Origin: Subtercola boreus
GTDB taxonomy: Bacteria; Actinomycetota; Actinomycetes; Actinomycetales; Microbacteriaceae
Direction: 5' to 3'
DNA: 64,000 bases
Assembly: GCF_003399645.1 (NCBI RefSeq)
Contig: NZ_NBXD01000007.1
Location: 62,001 to 126,000 of the forward strand
A model generated the notes under the pieces. That model saw only the letters and a program-made list of their open reading frames with translations. It searched no databases and was not told where the DNA came from. The position numbers and the translations under genes are program-made. Numbering within the stretch: position 1 is the stretch's first letter; each line of letters opens with the position of its first letter. Below, one piece after another: positions 32,644 to 42,597 of this stretch.

Positions 32644-35166
32644 CTACTTGCAGACGACGAGCGCCACTGACGTCGTCGACTGGTTGTAGTCGCCCGTCGC
32701 CGGATCCTGGCTCAGCACGGTGTTGTTCTTGCACCCGGCGTCGGTGCTGAGCGTCGTCGTCACGTTCCACCCGTTGAGCAGTGACAGGGCACTGCCCGGG
32801 GAGCGGCCCGTGACATCCGGCAGCTTGATCAGCTTGCCGTTGCTGGTGAAGACGTCGACTTCGGAGCCCTTCGTAGCACTCGAGCCGCCGGCCGGATTGG
32901 TCGATGACACCTGTCCGGCCGGTTTGCTGGAGTCTTCGTCGCCCGCATCGTTCGCCGTGAAGCCGGCATTCTCGAGCTTGTTGAAGGCCTGGCTGATGGT
33001 CAGCCCCGAAACATCCGGAACCGTCACCGACTGCCCGCTGCTCAGACTGCGCGACGGTGCCGGGAATGCGTCTCCACCGTAGGAGTCACCGACCTGCTTG
33101 TAGAAGTCCTTCCACATGTACAGTCGCGACAGCCCGCTGCCGACGTTGCCGCTGCCGGCTCCGGCGACCGAGGTCTTTCTGATCGAGACATCGCCGACCA
33201 CATTGCCGACCCAGGATGCTGAGACGAGTTTGGTCGTGCCACCGATCAGCCAGACGTCCTTCTCGTTCTCACTGGTGCCGGTCTTGCCGAAGTGGGGCGT
33301 TCCGTCGTAGGGGTTCGCTGGGGTTGCAGTCCCTGACTGGACGACGCCCTGCATGGCGTACAGCGCTGCCGAAGCGATGGCGGGGTCGATGGCCTGCGTG
33401 CAGGTGGTCTGCGGAGCGGGAACGTCAGCACCATTCGCGTCGGTGATGTTCGTGATGGCTACCGGCGAGCAGTACATGCCCTTGTTGGCCACGCCAGCGT
33501 AGGCTGCGGCCATCGTGAGTGGGGCGACCTCGTTACCGCCGAGCACAATTCCGTAGGGGCCGTTCACGAGGGGAGTGTCATCGGCGCGATGCACGCCCAG
33601 CGACTTGGCGACGTTGGTGATGTCGCAGAGATCGAGCTTCGAGGCCATCGAAATGAACGCGTTGTTCACCGACTCTTCGAACTGGGTGAGAACTGAAGCT
33701 CGTGCTCCCGTTTCTCCGGCGTCGTTACCCGCCGTATACCCTGCCTCACCAACTGTGCCACCGCAACTGTTCGTGAAGTTCGACGCGGTGAAGTGCTGGT
33801 TGTTTGCGCCGTTCACGATGTCGCCGAGCGAGTGACCGGTCTGCAGCCAATTGATCAACGTGAAGAGCTTGAACGACGAACCCGGTTGGAAACCAGTGGA
33901 GCCGCCGAAGGCGAAATCAGTGTTGTAGTTGATAGCTGTAGACGTCGCCGGGTCGGATTCCGGGTCTTCGCTGTACGTCTTGTTTTGCGCCATCGCGAGC
34001 ACCTTGCCGGTGCCGGGCTGCACGGTGGTGAACGTTCCACCTATGTCGAGTTTGTCGCTCGAGTACGGCACATAGTTGTTCACGACATCGAAGGCTTTCG
34101 CCTGCAACTGCATGTCGAGTGTGGTGTAGATCTTGTAGCCGCCGGTGTTGAGGTTGTGCTGGCGCTCTTCATCACTCGCACCGAACGTCGGATCCTGTTC
34201 GATGATGCGCTTGACGTAGTCGCAGAAGAAACCCGCGCCGTAGACGGCGGTCTGGCAGCCGGTCGACGGCTCCGTGATCTTCGGCGTCACCTCGGTGGCG
34301 ACGGCGTCGGTGAACTGCTGCTGGGTGATCGTGTGCTCTTTGAGCATGGAGGCGAGAACGTCTTTGTCGCGCCGGGCCTTGTTCGCCGCGGTGTGCTCGG
34401 CATCGATGTCGATGCGCAGCGCCTCAGGCTCGTTCACGATCGCGATGAGGCTCGCGGCCTGGGGCAGGGTCAGGTCTTTCGCGGCCACACCGAAGTAGTA
34501 CTCGGATGCGGCCTGAATGCCATAGACACGACCGCCGAACAGGGCGATATTCATGTAGCCGAGAAGAATGTCGTCCTTGGTGTATTCCTTCTCGAGACCG
34601 ATGGCGAGCTTGGCCTCCTTGAGCTTGCGGTCGGTGGTCTGCGCGGTGGCCTCGGCGTATGCCGCTGCCTCCTGGGTGGGGTCGGTGATCGCTTCGGCGC
34701 GCTGCACGAGGATGTTCTTCACGTACTGCTGCGAGATGGTGGACGCACCGGAGCTGATGCCGCCCGACACGACGTTGCCGACGAGCGCGCGGAAGGTCGA
34801 CTGCACATCGACGCCGCCGTGAACGTAGAACCGCGGGTCTTCGGTCGAGACCAGAGCGTCTTTCGCGTACTGGGAGATCGCATCCCAGCCCACGGTCTGG
34901 CGGTTCTGCTCGTAGAACGAGGCGAGCAGAACGTCGGAACCGTCGGGGTTCTTGGCGTAGACACTCGACGTCTGTGAGAGAGCGTCGGGCTTGATGTAAC
35001 TGGGGAGGTTCTCGAACACGCCGATAGAATTGTTGGCAGCGAGACCGGTCACCGCGAGAGCCGGAGTGACCATGGCTGTGACCAAGACGCCTGCAATTGC
35101 GCTCATGCCCACAAGGCCAAGGATGGCTCCGACCGCGCCGCTAACCTTACGTTTTGGGGCAGACAT
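32644..35166 (-). CDS. Class A penicillin-binding protein with PASTA domains (PonA2-like)
   Basis: 840 residues from ATG 35166 (GTG 35172 also possible). One N-terminal membrane helix is followed by a glycosyltransferase domain with the catalytic block 'VSTEDPRFYVHGGVD' and 'GASTISQQYVKN'. The transpeptidase domain has 'PGSSFK' (SxxK), an SxN-type motif near 'ESVNNAF', and 'FGKTGTSENEKD' (KTG). Two C-terminal PASTA repeats follow ('VTVPDVSGLTISQAFNKLE', 'IKLPDVTGRSPGSALSLL'). It polymerises and crosslinks peptidoglycan outside the membrane; PASTA domains bind muropeptides. The neighbouring phosphoesterase, RidA and acs genes recall the region around mycobacterial ponA2. It is divergent from the DUF4177 gene. 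Confidence 0.93.
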   Translation of the reverse strand: MSAPKRKVSGAVGAILGLVGMSAIAGVLVTAMVTPALAVTGLAANNSIGVFENLPSYIKPDALSQTSSVYAKNPDGSDVLLASFYEQNRQTVGWDAISQYAKDALVSTEDPRFYVHGGVDVQSTFRALVGNVVSGGISSGASTISQQYVKNILVQRAEAITDPTQEAAAYAEATAQTTDRKLKEAKLAIGLEKEYTKDDILLGYMNIALFGGRVYGIQAASEYYFGVAAKDLTLPQAASLIAIVNEPEALRIDIDAEHTAANKARRDKDVLASMLKEHTITQQQFTDAVATEVTPKITEPSTGCQTAVYGAGFFCDYVKRIIEQDPTFGASDEERQHNLNTGGYKIYTTLDMQLQAKAFDVVNNYVPYSSDKLDIGGTFTTVQPGTGKVLAMAQNKTYSEDPESDPATSTAINYNTDFAFGGSTGFQPGSSFKLFTLINWLQTGHSLGDIVNGANNQHFTASNFTNSCGGTVGEAGYTAGNDAGETGARASVLTQFEESVNNAFISMASKLDLCDITNVAKSLGVHRADDTPLVNGPYGIVLGGNEVAPLTMAAAYAGVANKGMYCSPVAITNITDANGADVPAPQTTCTQAIDPAIASAALYAMQGVVQSGTATPANPYDGTPHFGKTGTSENEKDVWLIGGTTKLVSASWVGNVVGDVSIRKTSVAGAGSGNVGSGLSRLYMWKDFYKQVGDSYGGDAFPAPSRSLSSGQSVTVPDVSGLTISQAFNKLENAGFTANDAGDEDSSKPAGQVSSTNPAGGSSATKGSEVDVFTSNGKLIKLPDVTGRSPGSALSLLNGWNVTTTLSTDAGCKNNTVLSQDPATGDYNQSTTSVALVVCK

Positions 35167-35216
35167 GCTCACGAGCCTAAGTCACAAACCTGAAAAACGA
35201 GCCTAAGGAGAACCCC

Positions 35217-35522
35217 GTGACCTCATGGGAGTACGTGACCACGCCGCTGATGATCCACAACACGGCCGCAATTCTCAACAATTGGGGCTCCGATGGGTGG
35301 GAGCTGGTGCAGATCGTCACGAACGAGCAGGGCGGCATCGTCGCCTATCTGAAGCGTCCGCTGCAGGGCTCCGAGCCGGCTGCCGCTGCAGCTTCGGCCG
35401 CGGCCGCGGCCGGTTCGTGGAACGACGGGGCGGCGGCGGGGCCCGACGGCACGGGGGTCAGGGCCGAGCCCGGGCAGGACGGGACCGATACGGTGACCGG
35501 TGCTGCCGGGGATGCTCGATGA
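35217..35522 (+). CDS. DUF4177-family small protein
   Basis: 101 residues from GTG 35217, with AAGGAGA just upstream. The N-terminal ~50 residues ('WEYVTTPLMIHNTAAILNNWGSDGWELVQIV', interrupted here by description) form the DUF4177 beta-alpha-beta fold, ending 'GGIVAYLKRPL'. An Ala/Gly-rich tail of about 50 residues follows and looks disordered; it is longer than in typical family members. The stop overlaps the RidA start (ATGA), so the two proteins are coupled. Function unknown. Confidence 0.82.
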   Translation: MTSWEYVTTPLMIHNTAAILNNWGSDGWELVQIVTNEQGGIVAYLKRPLQGSEPAAAAASAAAAAGSWNDGAAAGPDGTGVRAEPGQDGTDTVTGAAGDAR

Positions 35523-35989
35523 GCGCGGTAGCCGAACGGCTTGCAGCTCTCGGCATCGAGGTTCCGGCGGTCTCGCCTCCTGCCGGCGCCTATGTTCCGG
35601 CGATCATCCACGGTGACCTCGTGTTCACCGCCGGTCAGCTGCCCTTCGTCGACGGGAAGCTCGGCCAGACCGGCAAGGTCGGCGACGGGCCGTCGCTGGT
35701 TTCTCCCGTCGATGCGAAGGCCTTTGCGCGGCTGGCGGCCATCAACGCGCTGGCTGCCGTGCAGAGCGTGCTCGGAAGCCTCGATCGCGTGACGCAGGTC
35801 GTCAAGGTCGTCGGGTTCGTGGCATCCGACCCCGCGTTCACCGGCCAGCCCGGTGTGATCAACGGGGCCTCCGAGCTGTTCGGCGAGGTGTTCGGTGACG
35901 CCGGTCTGCACGCCCGCTCGGCCGTGGGCGTCGCCGTTCTGCCGCTCGACTCGCCCGTCGAGGTGGAGCTCATCGTCTCGTTCGTCTAG
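35519..35989 (+). CDS. RidA-family protein (YjgF/YER057c/UK114)
   Basis: 156 residues from ATG 35519. Family motifs are 'HGDLVFTAGQLPFVDGKL', 'AAINALAAVQSVLGSLDRV', 'VVGFVASDPAFTGQPGVINGASE' and 'ARSAVGVAVLPLDSPVEVE'. RidA proteins hydrolyse reactive 2-aminoacrylate and related imines, usually as trimers. This belongs to the longer actinobacterial branch, and the usual catalytic Arg is present only in 'ARSAVG', so deaminase activity is likely but not certain. It is coupled to the DUF4177 gene, as in mycobacteria. The 144 bases to the next gene (convergent acs) show nothing clear. Confidence 0.88.
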   Translation: MSAVAERLAALGIEVPAVSPPAGAYVPAIIHGDLVFTAGQLPFVDGKLGQTGKVGDGPSLVSPVDAKAFARLAAINALAAVQSVLGSLDRVTQVVKVVGFVASDPAFTGQPGVINGASELFGEVFGDAGLHARSAVGVAVLPLDSPVEVELIVSFV

Positions 35990-36133
35990 CGGACCCGGAG
36001 CCGCCGCCAACCGTTCGTCATAAAGGATCGGGGGTGGAGCCGAGGTTCCTGCAGACCCAGCGCCCGCCCCCATCCTCCGTACGGCGTCCGCCCAGCGGCC
36101 TGTGCCCGAATCAGGGCCGCCACCCATTGCGGC

Positions 36134-38128
<1,995 letters not shown>

Positions 38129-38270
38129 GGTGCTCCTTTGCTCCAGGCGATCCGCCGACGTTCGGGCCGAGGCCCCCTCGATTCTGTCGGATGAACGGCA
38201 CGCAGTGTAACCGATGCTGGGAATATTCTGTATCGGTTTGCGTCCATGTTTCTGGTAGGTAAACTCTTCA

Positions 38271-38370
38271 CTACCAAGTCGATTTTGGCTTGGATGCAGC
38301 GCAATCATGATTCCCCCCAATCATGCGCTGCTACGGCGGCACCTTTTCCCCCAATAGGTGCCGCCCCCTT
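38271..38370 (+). ncRNA. Actinobacterial 6C small RNA
   Basis: Two adjacent hairpins carry C-only loops, the defining feature of 6C RNA. Hairpin 1: GCAGCGCA (38296-38303)/TGCGCTGC (38324-38331), with inner TGATT/AATCA closing a loop of exactly six C (38313-38318). Hairpin 2: GGCGGCACCT (38335-38344)/AGGTGCCGCC (38356-38365) with a loop of five C. A short 5' stem CCAAG/CTTGG lies at 38274-38293. A promoter-like TTGCGT (38238-38243) and TAAACT (38260-38265), 16 bases apart, predicts a start near 38271. The place between acs and the tad genes matches the mycobacterial 6C locus. The rest of 38129-38572 holds only the acs leader and no gene that I can see. Confidence 0.9.
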
Positions 38371-38572
38371 CATTTAACGGCTCAGATGCTCGAGTGGCCG
38401 CTTGCCCGGTGGGCTTTTCGGTCGGCTGGTGGGCGGTCGAGTGGTGCGCGGTCTGGTGGTGTGCGGTCTGGTGGTGCGTGGTCGCTCCTCCACAGGCGCC
38501 GGGGTGATCGTGTTGTCCACAGATCGTTGTCCCGGTCGATGCTTGCGCCGACGCACTTTCTAGGCTCGCCGC

Positions 38573-39748
38573 ATGACAGTGATCGACGGACGGTATGTGG
38601 CGGCGAGGCGCGGTGCGAGCCCTTCTCCGTTCACCCTTGCGGTGGCCGCACCGACACCTGCTCCCGCGCCGGCTTCTGCGTGTGCTCCGGCCCTACCGCC
38701 GCCGGCCGCCGTCGGGGCGCGTGACGCGACAGGCTTCGGCCCGCTCGAACGGTTCGTCGTCGAGCCCGGCGTCACCGACATCTTCATCAACGGTCCGAAC
38801 GACCTCTGGGTCGACCGCGGGAGCGGGTTGGCGCACGTGCCCGACTGGTCGTGCCCCAGCGAGAGCCATCTGCGCGAATTGGCCGTGCGACTCATCGCGC
38901 TCGGCGGGCGTCACATCGACGAGGCCACGCCGTGCGTCGACGTACGGATAGGCGACGGAATCCGCCTGCACGCCGTTCTGCCGCCCGTCTCGCCGCACGG
39001 CACGCTGGTGTCGGTTCGCCTGCCCCGAATGGGCTTCCTGAAATTCGACGATCTCGACCGCGGTGGGTTCTTCGCTGAGTCCGACGGTTCCGAGACCGCG
39101 TACCGCTCCGTCATCGAGACCGCAGTCTGTGAACGCTCGAATGTCCTGGTGACCGGCGCCGGCGGTTCGGGCAAGACCACCTTCCTCTCGGCCCTCCTCT
39201 CCTCCGCCCCGGCCGACGAACGGATCGTCGCGATCGAAGACGTCGCCGAGCTCCGGGTCGAGCATCCGCACTTCGTCTCACTCGAGGCACGGCAACCCAA
39301 CCTCGAGGGCGCCGGTGGCATCTCTCTCGAACGCCTCCTTCGCGAAGCTCTCCGGATGCGCCCCGACAGGCTCGTGCTCGGCGAGTGCCGCGGCGCGGAG
39401 ATTCGCGAGCTCCTGTCAGCCCTCAACACCGGCCACGATGGCGGCGCCGGCACCTTGCACGCCAACTCCCTCGCCGACGTACCCGCCCGCCTGGAAGCGC
39501 TCGGAACCCTGGCCGGTCTGGGCCCCGAGGCCATCGCGCGTCAGACTGTCAGTGCGATCAACCTCATCGTGCACATCGAGCGCCGCGGCCCCTACCGCCG
39601 CCTCGCCGGCCTCGGCGTCTTCGCGCTCGACGGCCGCGGCCGGCTCGAGGTGCGCGAGCACGCAACCGGTCTGCTCGCGACGCGCGATGCGGCGGCCAAC
39701 CCACCTGCGGCGCGCGCGACCGGTGTGGCGGCGGGCAAGCATGCCTAG
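38573..39748 (+). CDS. tadA: Tad-type secretion/pilus ATPase (CpaF/TadA)
   Basis: 391 residues from ATG 38573. After an Ala/Pro-rich N-terminus, 'VTDIFINGPNDLWVDRG' opens the T2SE domain. The Walker A is 'GAGGSGKTT', followed by 'AIEDVAELRVEHPHFVSLEAR', 'RMRPDRLVLGECRGAEIRELL' and 'NTGHDGGAGTLHANS' (Asp and His boxes). It powers assembly of Flp-type pili at the membrane. Equivalent to Rv3659c. The septum-site-like gene that precedes tadA in mycobacteria is absent; the 6C RNA comes directly before it. The stop overlaps the start of the next gene by 8 bases. Confidence 0.9.
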   Translation: MTVIDGRYVAARRGASPSPFTLAVAAPTPAPAPASACAPALPPPAAVGARDATGFGPLERFVVEPGVTDIFINGPNDLWVDRGSGLAHVPDWSCPSESHLRELAVRLIALGGRHIDEATPCVDVRIGDGIRLHAVLPPVSPHGTLVSVRLPRMGFLKFDDLDRGGFFAESDGSETAYRSVIETAVCERSNVLVTGAGGSGKTTFLSALLSSAPADERIVAIEDVAELRVEHPHFVSLEARQPNLEGAGGISLERLLREALRMRPDRLVLGECRGAEIRELLSALNTGHDGGAGTLHANSLADVPARLEALGTLAGLGPEAIARQTVSAINLIVHIERRGPYRRLAGLGVFALDGRGRLEVREHATGLLATRDAAANPPAARATGVAAGKHA

Positions 39749-40760
39749 CGCAGCGACCTCCACAGCCCAGATCGACGCCATCGCCGGGACCATCCAGCGC
39801 CTGGCAGTGCTCCTCGAGGCAGGAGTCGTCCCACAGAACGCCTGGGTCTACCTGGCTGAACCCGCAGACGGTGGTACCGGGCCACCAGGAGCCGCCACGG
39901 AAACCACGGCACGCCGACGGCGGGTCGCCCCGCCGCGACGCGACCCGGGCGCACGGCACCGAGAGGTGGTTCGCCTGATCGCCCGGGCGGTGAACCTCGG
40001 TGTCTCGAGCGACCAGGCGATCGATGCGGCCTGCCGCGCCTCAGACGCACGGTCTGCCCGCGCCTGGCGGTCGGTCGCGGCCGTCTGGGCGGTGGCGTCC
40101 GAATCCGGAGCCCCCATCGCCCTCTGCCTCCGCGAGGTGGCGACGGCACTGCGCGAGATCGGTGACAATCAGCGCGCAATCGCTGTCGCGCTCGCCGCGC
40201 CCGTCGCCACAGCCCGATTGATGACCGTGCTTCCCCTCGCCGCGCTCGGCTTCGGCGCCATCCTGGGCTTCGATACCCTCCACACCCTGACGGCAACGCC
40301 CCCGGGCATCATCTGTCTTCTGGCGGGGGCCGGCCTACTCCTGCTCTCGCGAATCTGGAACGGGCGCCTCGTACGCTCAGCGACTCCGAAGGCCACGGTC
40401 ACCGGCCTGTCACTCGAGCTGATGGCGGTGGCCATGGAGGGCGGAGCATCCGTCGCCCGTGCCCGCCGCCTCACCCAGACCGCGCTCGAGACCTATGACC
40501 TCCTCGAGCCGCGCGGTCTGCAGCTGGCCAGTTCCGTCGTCGACCTCGCCACTCGCGCCGGTGTACCCGCCGCAGAACTGCTCCGCAGCGAGGGCCACCA
40601 GGCACGACGTGAAGCCTTCGCAGTGAGCCAGAAGGTGTCAGCGGCCCTCTCGGTGAAGCTCATGCTCCCCCTGGGGCTCTGCGTACTCCCGGCCTTCATG
40701 GTGCTCGGAGTCGCCCCTCTCCTCCTTTCTGTCATCTCCTCCACATTCGGCTCCTGGTGA
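39741..40760 (+). CDS. Tad pilus inner-membrane platform protein (TadB/TadC in one chain)
   Basis: 339 residues from ATG 39741, overlapping tadA. The N-terminal half ('AGTIQRLAVLLEAGVVPQNAW', then 'IARAVNLGVSSDQAIDAAC' and 'AVWAVASESGAPIALCLREVA') and the C-terminal half ('LELMAVAMEGGASVARA', 'LLRSEGHQARREAFAV', 'LMLPLGLCVLPAFMVLGVAPLLLSVI') each resemble a T2SF domain, with three to four hydrophobic helices. In mycobacteria these parts are two genes (Rv3658c, Rv3657c). Here one continuous frame seems to hold both. Confidence 0.8.
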   Translation: MPSAATSTAQIDAIAGTIQRLAVLLEAGVVPQNAWVYLAEPADGGTGPPGAATETTARRRRVAPPRRDPGARHREVVRLIARAVNLGVSSDQAIDAACRASDARSARAWRSVAAVWAVASESGAPIALCLREVATALREIGDNQRAIAVALAAPVATARLMTVLPLAALGFGAILGFDTLHTLTATPPGIICLLAGAGLLLLSRIWNGRLVRSATPKATVTGLSLELMAVAMEGGASVARARRLTQTALETYDLLEPRGLQLASSVVDLATRAGVPAAELLRSEGHQARREAFAVSQKVSAALSVKLMLPLGLCVLPAFMVLGVAPLLLSVISSTFGSW

Positions 40761-40886
40761 CCGTTGTACACAGATCGCACGTTCTGCAGCGGAACGTGCG
40801 GCGCAGCGGCACAGCATTGTCGGTAGGCCCACCGGAGCGCGAGGGCCCGTCCCGCTCGATCCACAACCCACCACAGAAAGAACCTC

Positions 40887-41207
40887 ATGCGCATACCCGC
40901 CCCGATCCGAAATCATGCCGATCCGTCGGTGGAATCCCGCTCCGCCGGATGCAGGCAAGGGGGTGCGCCGCGATCGATGGTTCAGCACCCAACAGGGCTG
41001 AGACCCACGGTGCGCGGTGCGGGCCGCCGACGGTCCGCATGGGTCGGGGTGCTGGCCGACGACACCGGATCGGCGACGGCTGAGTACGCGATCGCCACGA
41101 TGGCCGCCGTCGGCTTTGCGGGGCTTCTGGTCGTCATCCTGCGCGGTGATGAGGTGAGGTCGATGCTCACCGACCTCATACACCGGGCCCTTACTGTTGC
41201 GGGCTGA
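40887..41207 (+). CDS. DUF4244 Flp-like pilin
   Basis: 106 residues from ATG 40887; the long basic N-terminus may be over-extended, and an internal ATG or GTG start is possible. The core 'DDTGSATAEYAIATMAAVGFAGLLVVIL' is a class III prepilin segment: Gly-Ser cleavage region, Glu at +5-like position, and a hydrophobic helix. It corresponds to Rv3656c in the mycobacterial tad locus. It would be cleaved by a prepilin peptidase that is not in this window and form the main pilus subunit. Confidence 0.82.
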   Translation: MRIPAPIRNHADPSVESRSAGCRQGGAPRSMVQHPTGLRPTVRGAGRRRSAWVGVLADDTGSATAEYAIATMAAVGFAGLLVVILRGDEVRSMLTDLIHRALTVAG

Positions 41208-41209
41208 TC

Positions 41210-41572
41210 GTGAAGTTCATGGTGGGGGTTCGTCGAGCGGTGCAGGATGACCGGGGGAGCATCACGGCGGAGTTCGCCGCCGGTCTTCCGGCAGTGATGA
41301 TCGTGCTGGTGCTCGCCCTCGCAGCGCTGCAGGCATCGACCCTTCAGGTTCGGGTGGTCGACGCAGCCGCCGTTGCGGCGCGAACCCTGGCGCGGGGCGA
41401 CTCCGACGCAGACGGGGCGGTGAACCTGCTCGTCGGCGCCCACTCGCTCTCAAGCACCCACGAGGGTGACTTCGTGTGCGCCACGGTGTCGGCGCCGATG
41501 TCCTTCGGGAGTCTCGGTCTGGCCGGGCTGGAGGCGACTGCTCGCTCGTGCGCTCTCGGTGACGGCCCATGA
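41210..41572 (+). CDS. TadE-family minor pilin
   Basis: 120 residues from GTG 41210, 2 bases after the pilin stop. 'QDDRGSITAEFAAGLPAVMIVLVLALAALQ' is the TadE N-terminal pseudopilin segment. The remainder ('RVVDAAAVAARTLARGDSD') is a short extracytoplasmic part with two Cys that could pair. Equivalent to Rv3655c. Its stop overlaps the next start (ATGA). Confidence 0.82.
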   Translation: MKFMVGVRRAVQDDRGSITAEFAAGLPAVMIVLVLALAALQASTLQVRVVDAAAVAARTLARGDSDADGAVNLLVGAHSLSSTHEGDFVCATVSAPMSFGSLGLAGLEATARSCALGDGP

Positions 41573-42102
41573 CCGGCCTGCGTGCGCGTGGGCGCGGCGA
41601 GGGAACCGTGGGTCATGTGGCCGGCCGCAGTGGCGGTTCTGGCGCCGGGGCCGCTGCACGTGGCCTGCGGCGGGCGTTCGGTGACGACCGCGGCTCGGGG
41701 TCGGTGCTGGCGCTCGCGCTGGTCGCGGCAGTGCTGATGTTCACCGCTGTCGTGCTCACCCTGACGGTGGCGCTCGGCGAGAAACGCGCGCTCGCTGCGG
41801 CCGCCGATGCGGCAGCGCTGGCCGCGGCCGACGTGGCGTCAGGCCTGGTTGCGGGTTCCCCCTGTGAGGCGGCAGCGCGAGCGGCCGAACTGGCCGGAGA
41901 TCATCTCGACCGGTGCTCCCTCTCGGAGTCGACAGCGGAGGTCAGCGTCAGCCGCACTATCGCGGGCCTTTCGCTGTCGATCGGGGCGCGGGCGGGCCCG
42001 CCCGCGTCGGGCCCGCCCCCGTCGGGCACCATGCGGCACACCCTCGCGCCAGGGGCCGAGCCCGCAGCTGCGAACCCGGCCCCTCGGCACAGCGTCGGAG
42101 AG
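41569..42102 (+). CDS. Rv3654c-like TadG/TadE-type protein without an in-frame stop
   Basis: From ATG 41569 the first ~145 codons match the family: a basic tail, 'GDDRGSGSVLALALVAAVLMF', and 'KRALAAAADAAALAAADVASG' followed by 'CEAAARAAELAG'. Relatives end near 'ARAGPP' (about 42003). Here no stop follows. The frame stays open across the antisense small gene (42103-42348) and the intergenic stretch and continues in phase into topA, giving a 1312-codon open frame. I end the feature where the opposite-strand gene ends, which is arbitrary. Possible explanations are a lost stop codon (degenerating gene), a nearby sequencing frameshift, or a real fusion. Confidence 0.6.
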
Positions 42103-42348
42103 TTACTCGAACACCGCCTGCACGAAGCGGTACTCGATCGCACTCGGGCGATCCGTCGCGCCCGAGCCCTCCGCGAACTCGATGCCGCTTCCCCTGATAT
42201 AGAGGTAGTGCTTCGTCGGCGAGTCGGTGGGGATGCTCATCCGCGGCTGCGGCTCACCCCCGTCGCTGAACCCGGTGCTGATGGTCTTGCCTTCGAGTGG
42301 TCCGTCGACGAGCTTCGCCGTATACGTTCCGAATCGGGTCATAGACAT
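42103..42348 (-). CDS. Small conserved-looking protein of unknown function
   Basis: 81 residues from ATG 42348, preceded by GAGAGGAG at good ribosome-binding distance. The sequence is compact and protein-like: 'TRFGTYTAKLVDGPLEGKTI', then 'GGEPQPRMSIPTDSPTKHYLYI' (shortened) and 'IEYRFVQAVFE'. It has no membrane segment or signal peptide and is neither basic nor repetitive. Its quality, ribosome-binding site and mixed amino-acid composition argue for a real gene on the minus strand between the tad genes and topA. The function is unknown. Confidence 0.65.
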   Translation of the reverse strand: MSMTRFGTYTAKLVDGPLEGKTISTGFSDGGEPQPRMSIPTDSPTKHYLYIRGSGIEFAEGSGATDRPSAIEYRFVQAVFE

Positions 42349-42597
42349 GGTGGTCTACTCCTCTCCATTGAGTTTCGTCCACCATCATCCTCGCGATTGC
42401 CGAACCCGCAAGGGGTGAACCCTTCGTTCGCTGAGCGCTTAGCCCACGGCCAAATGAGGTTAACGTCATCTGATGGTGTGTATGGTGACCCTGATGGGCC
42501 CAGCGCCCGTCAGGTTCGCCGCTCCTTCTTGTCAGAGATCTTCTTCGAGATTCCAGGCGGCAGTCACCACATCACATCCAGTGTTCAGGGAGCGCCC

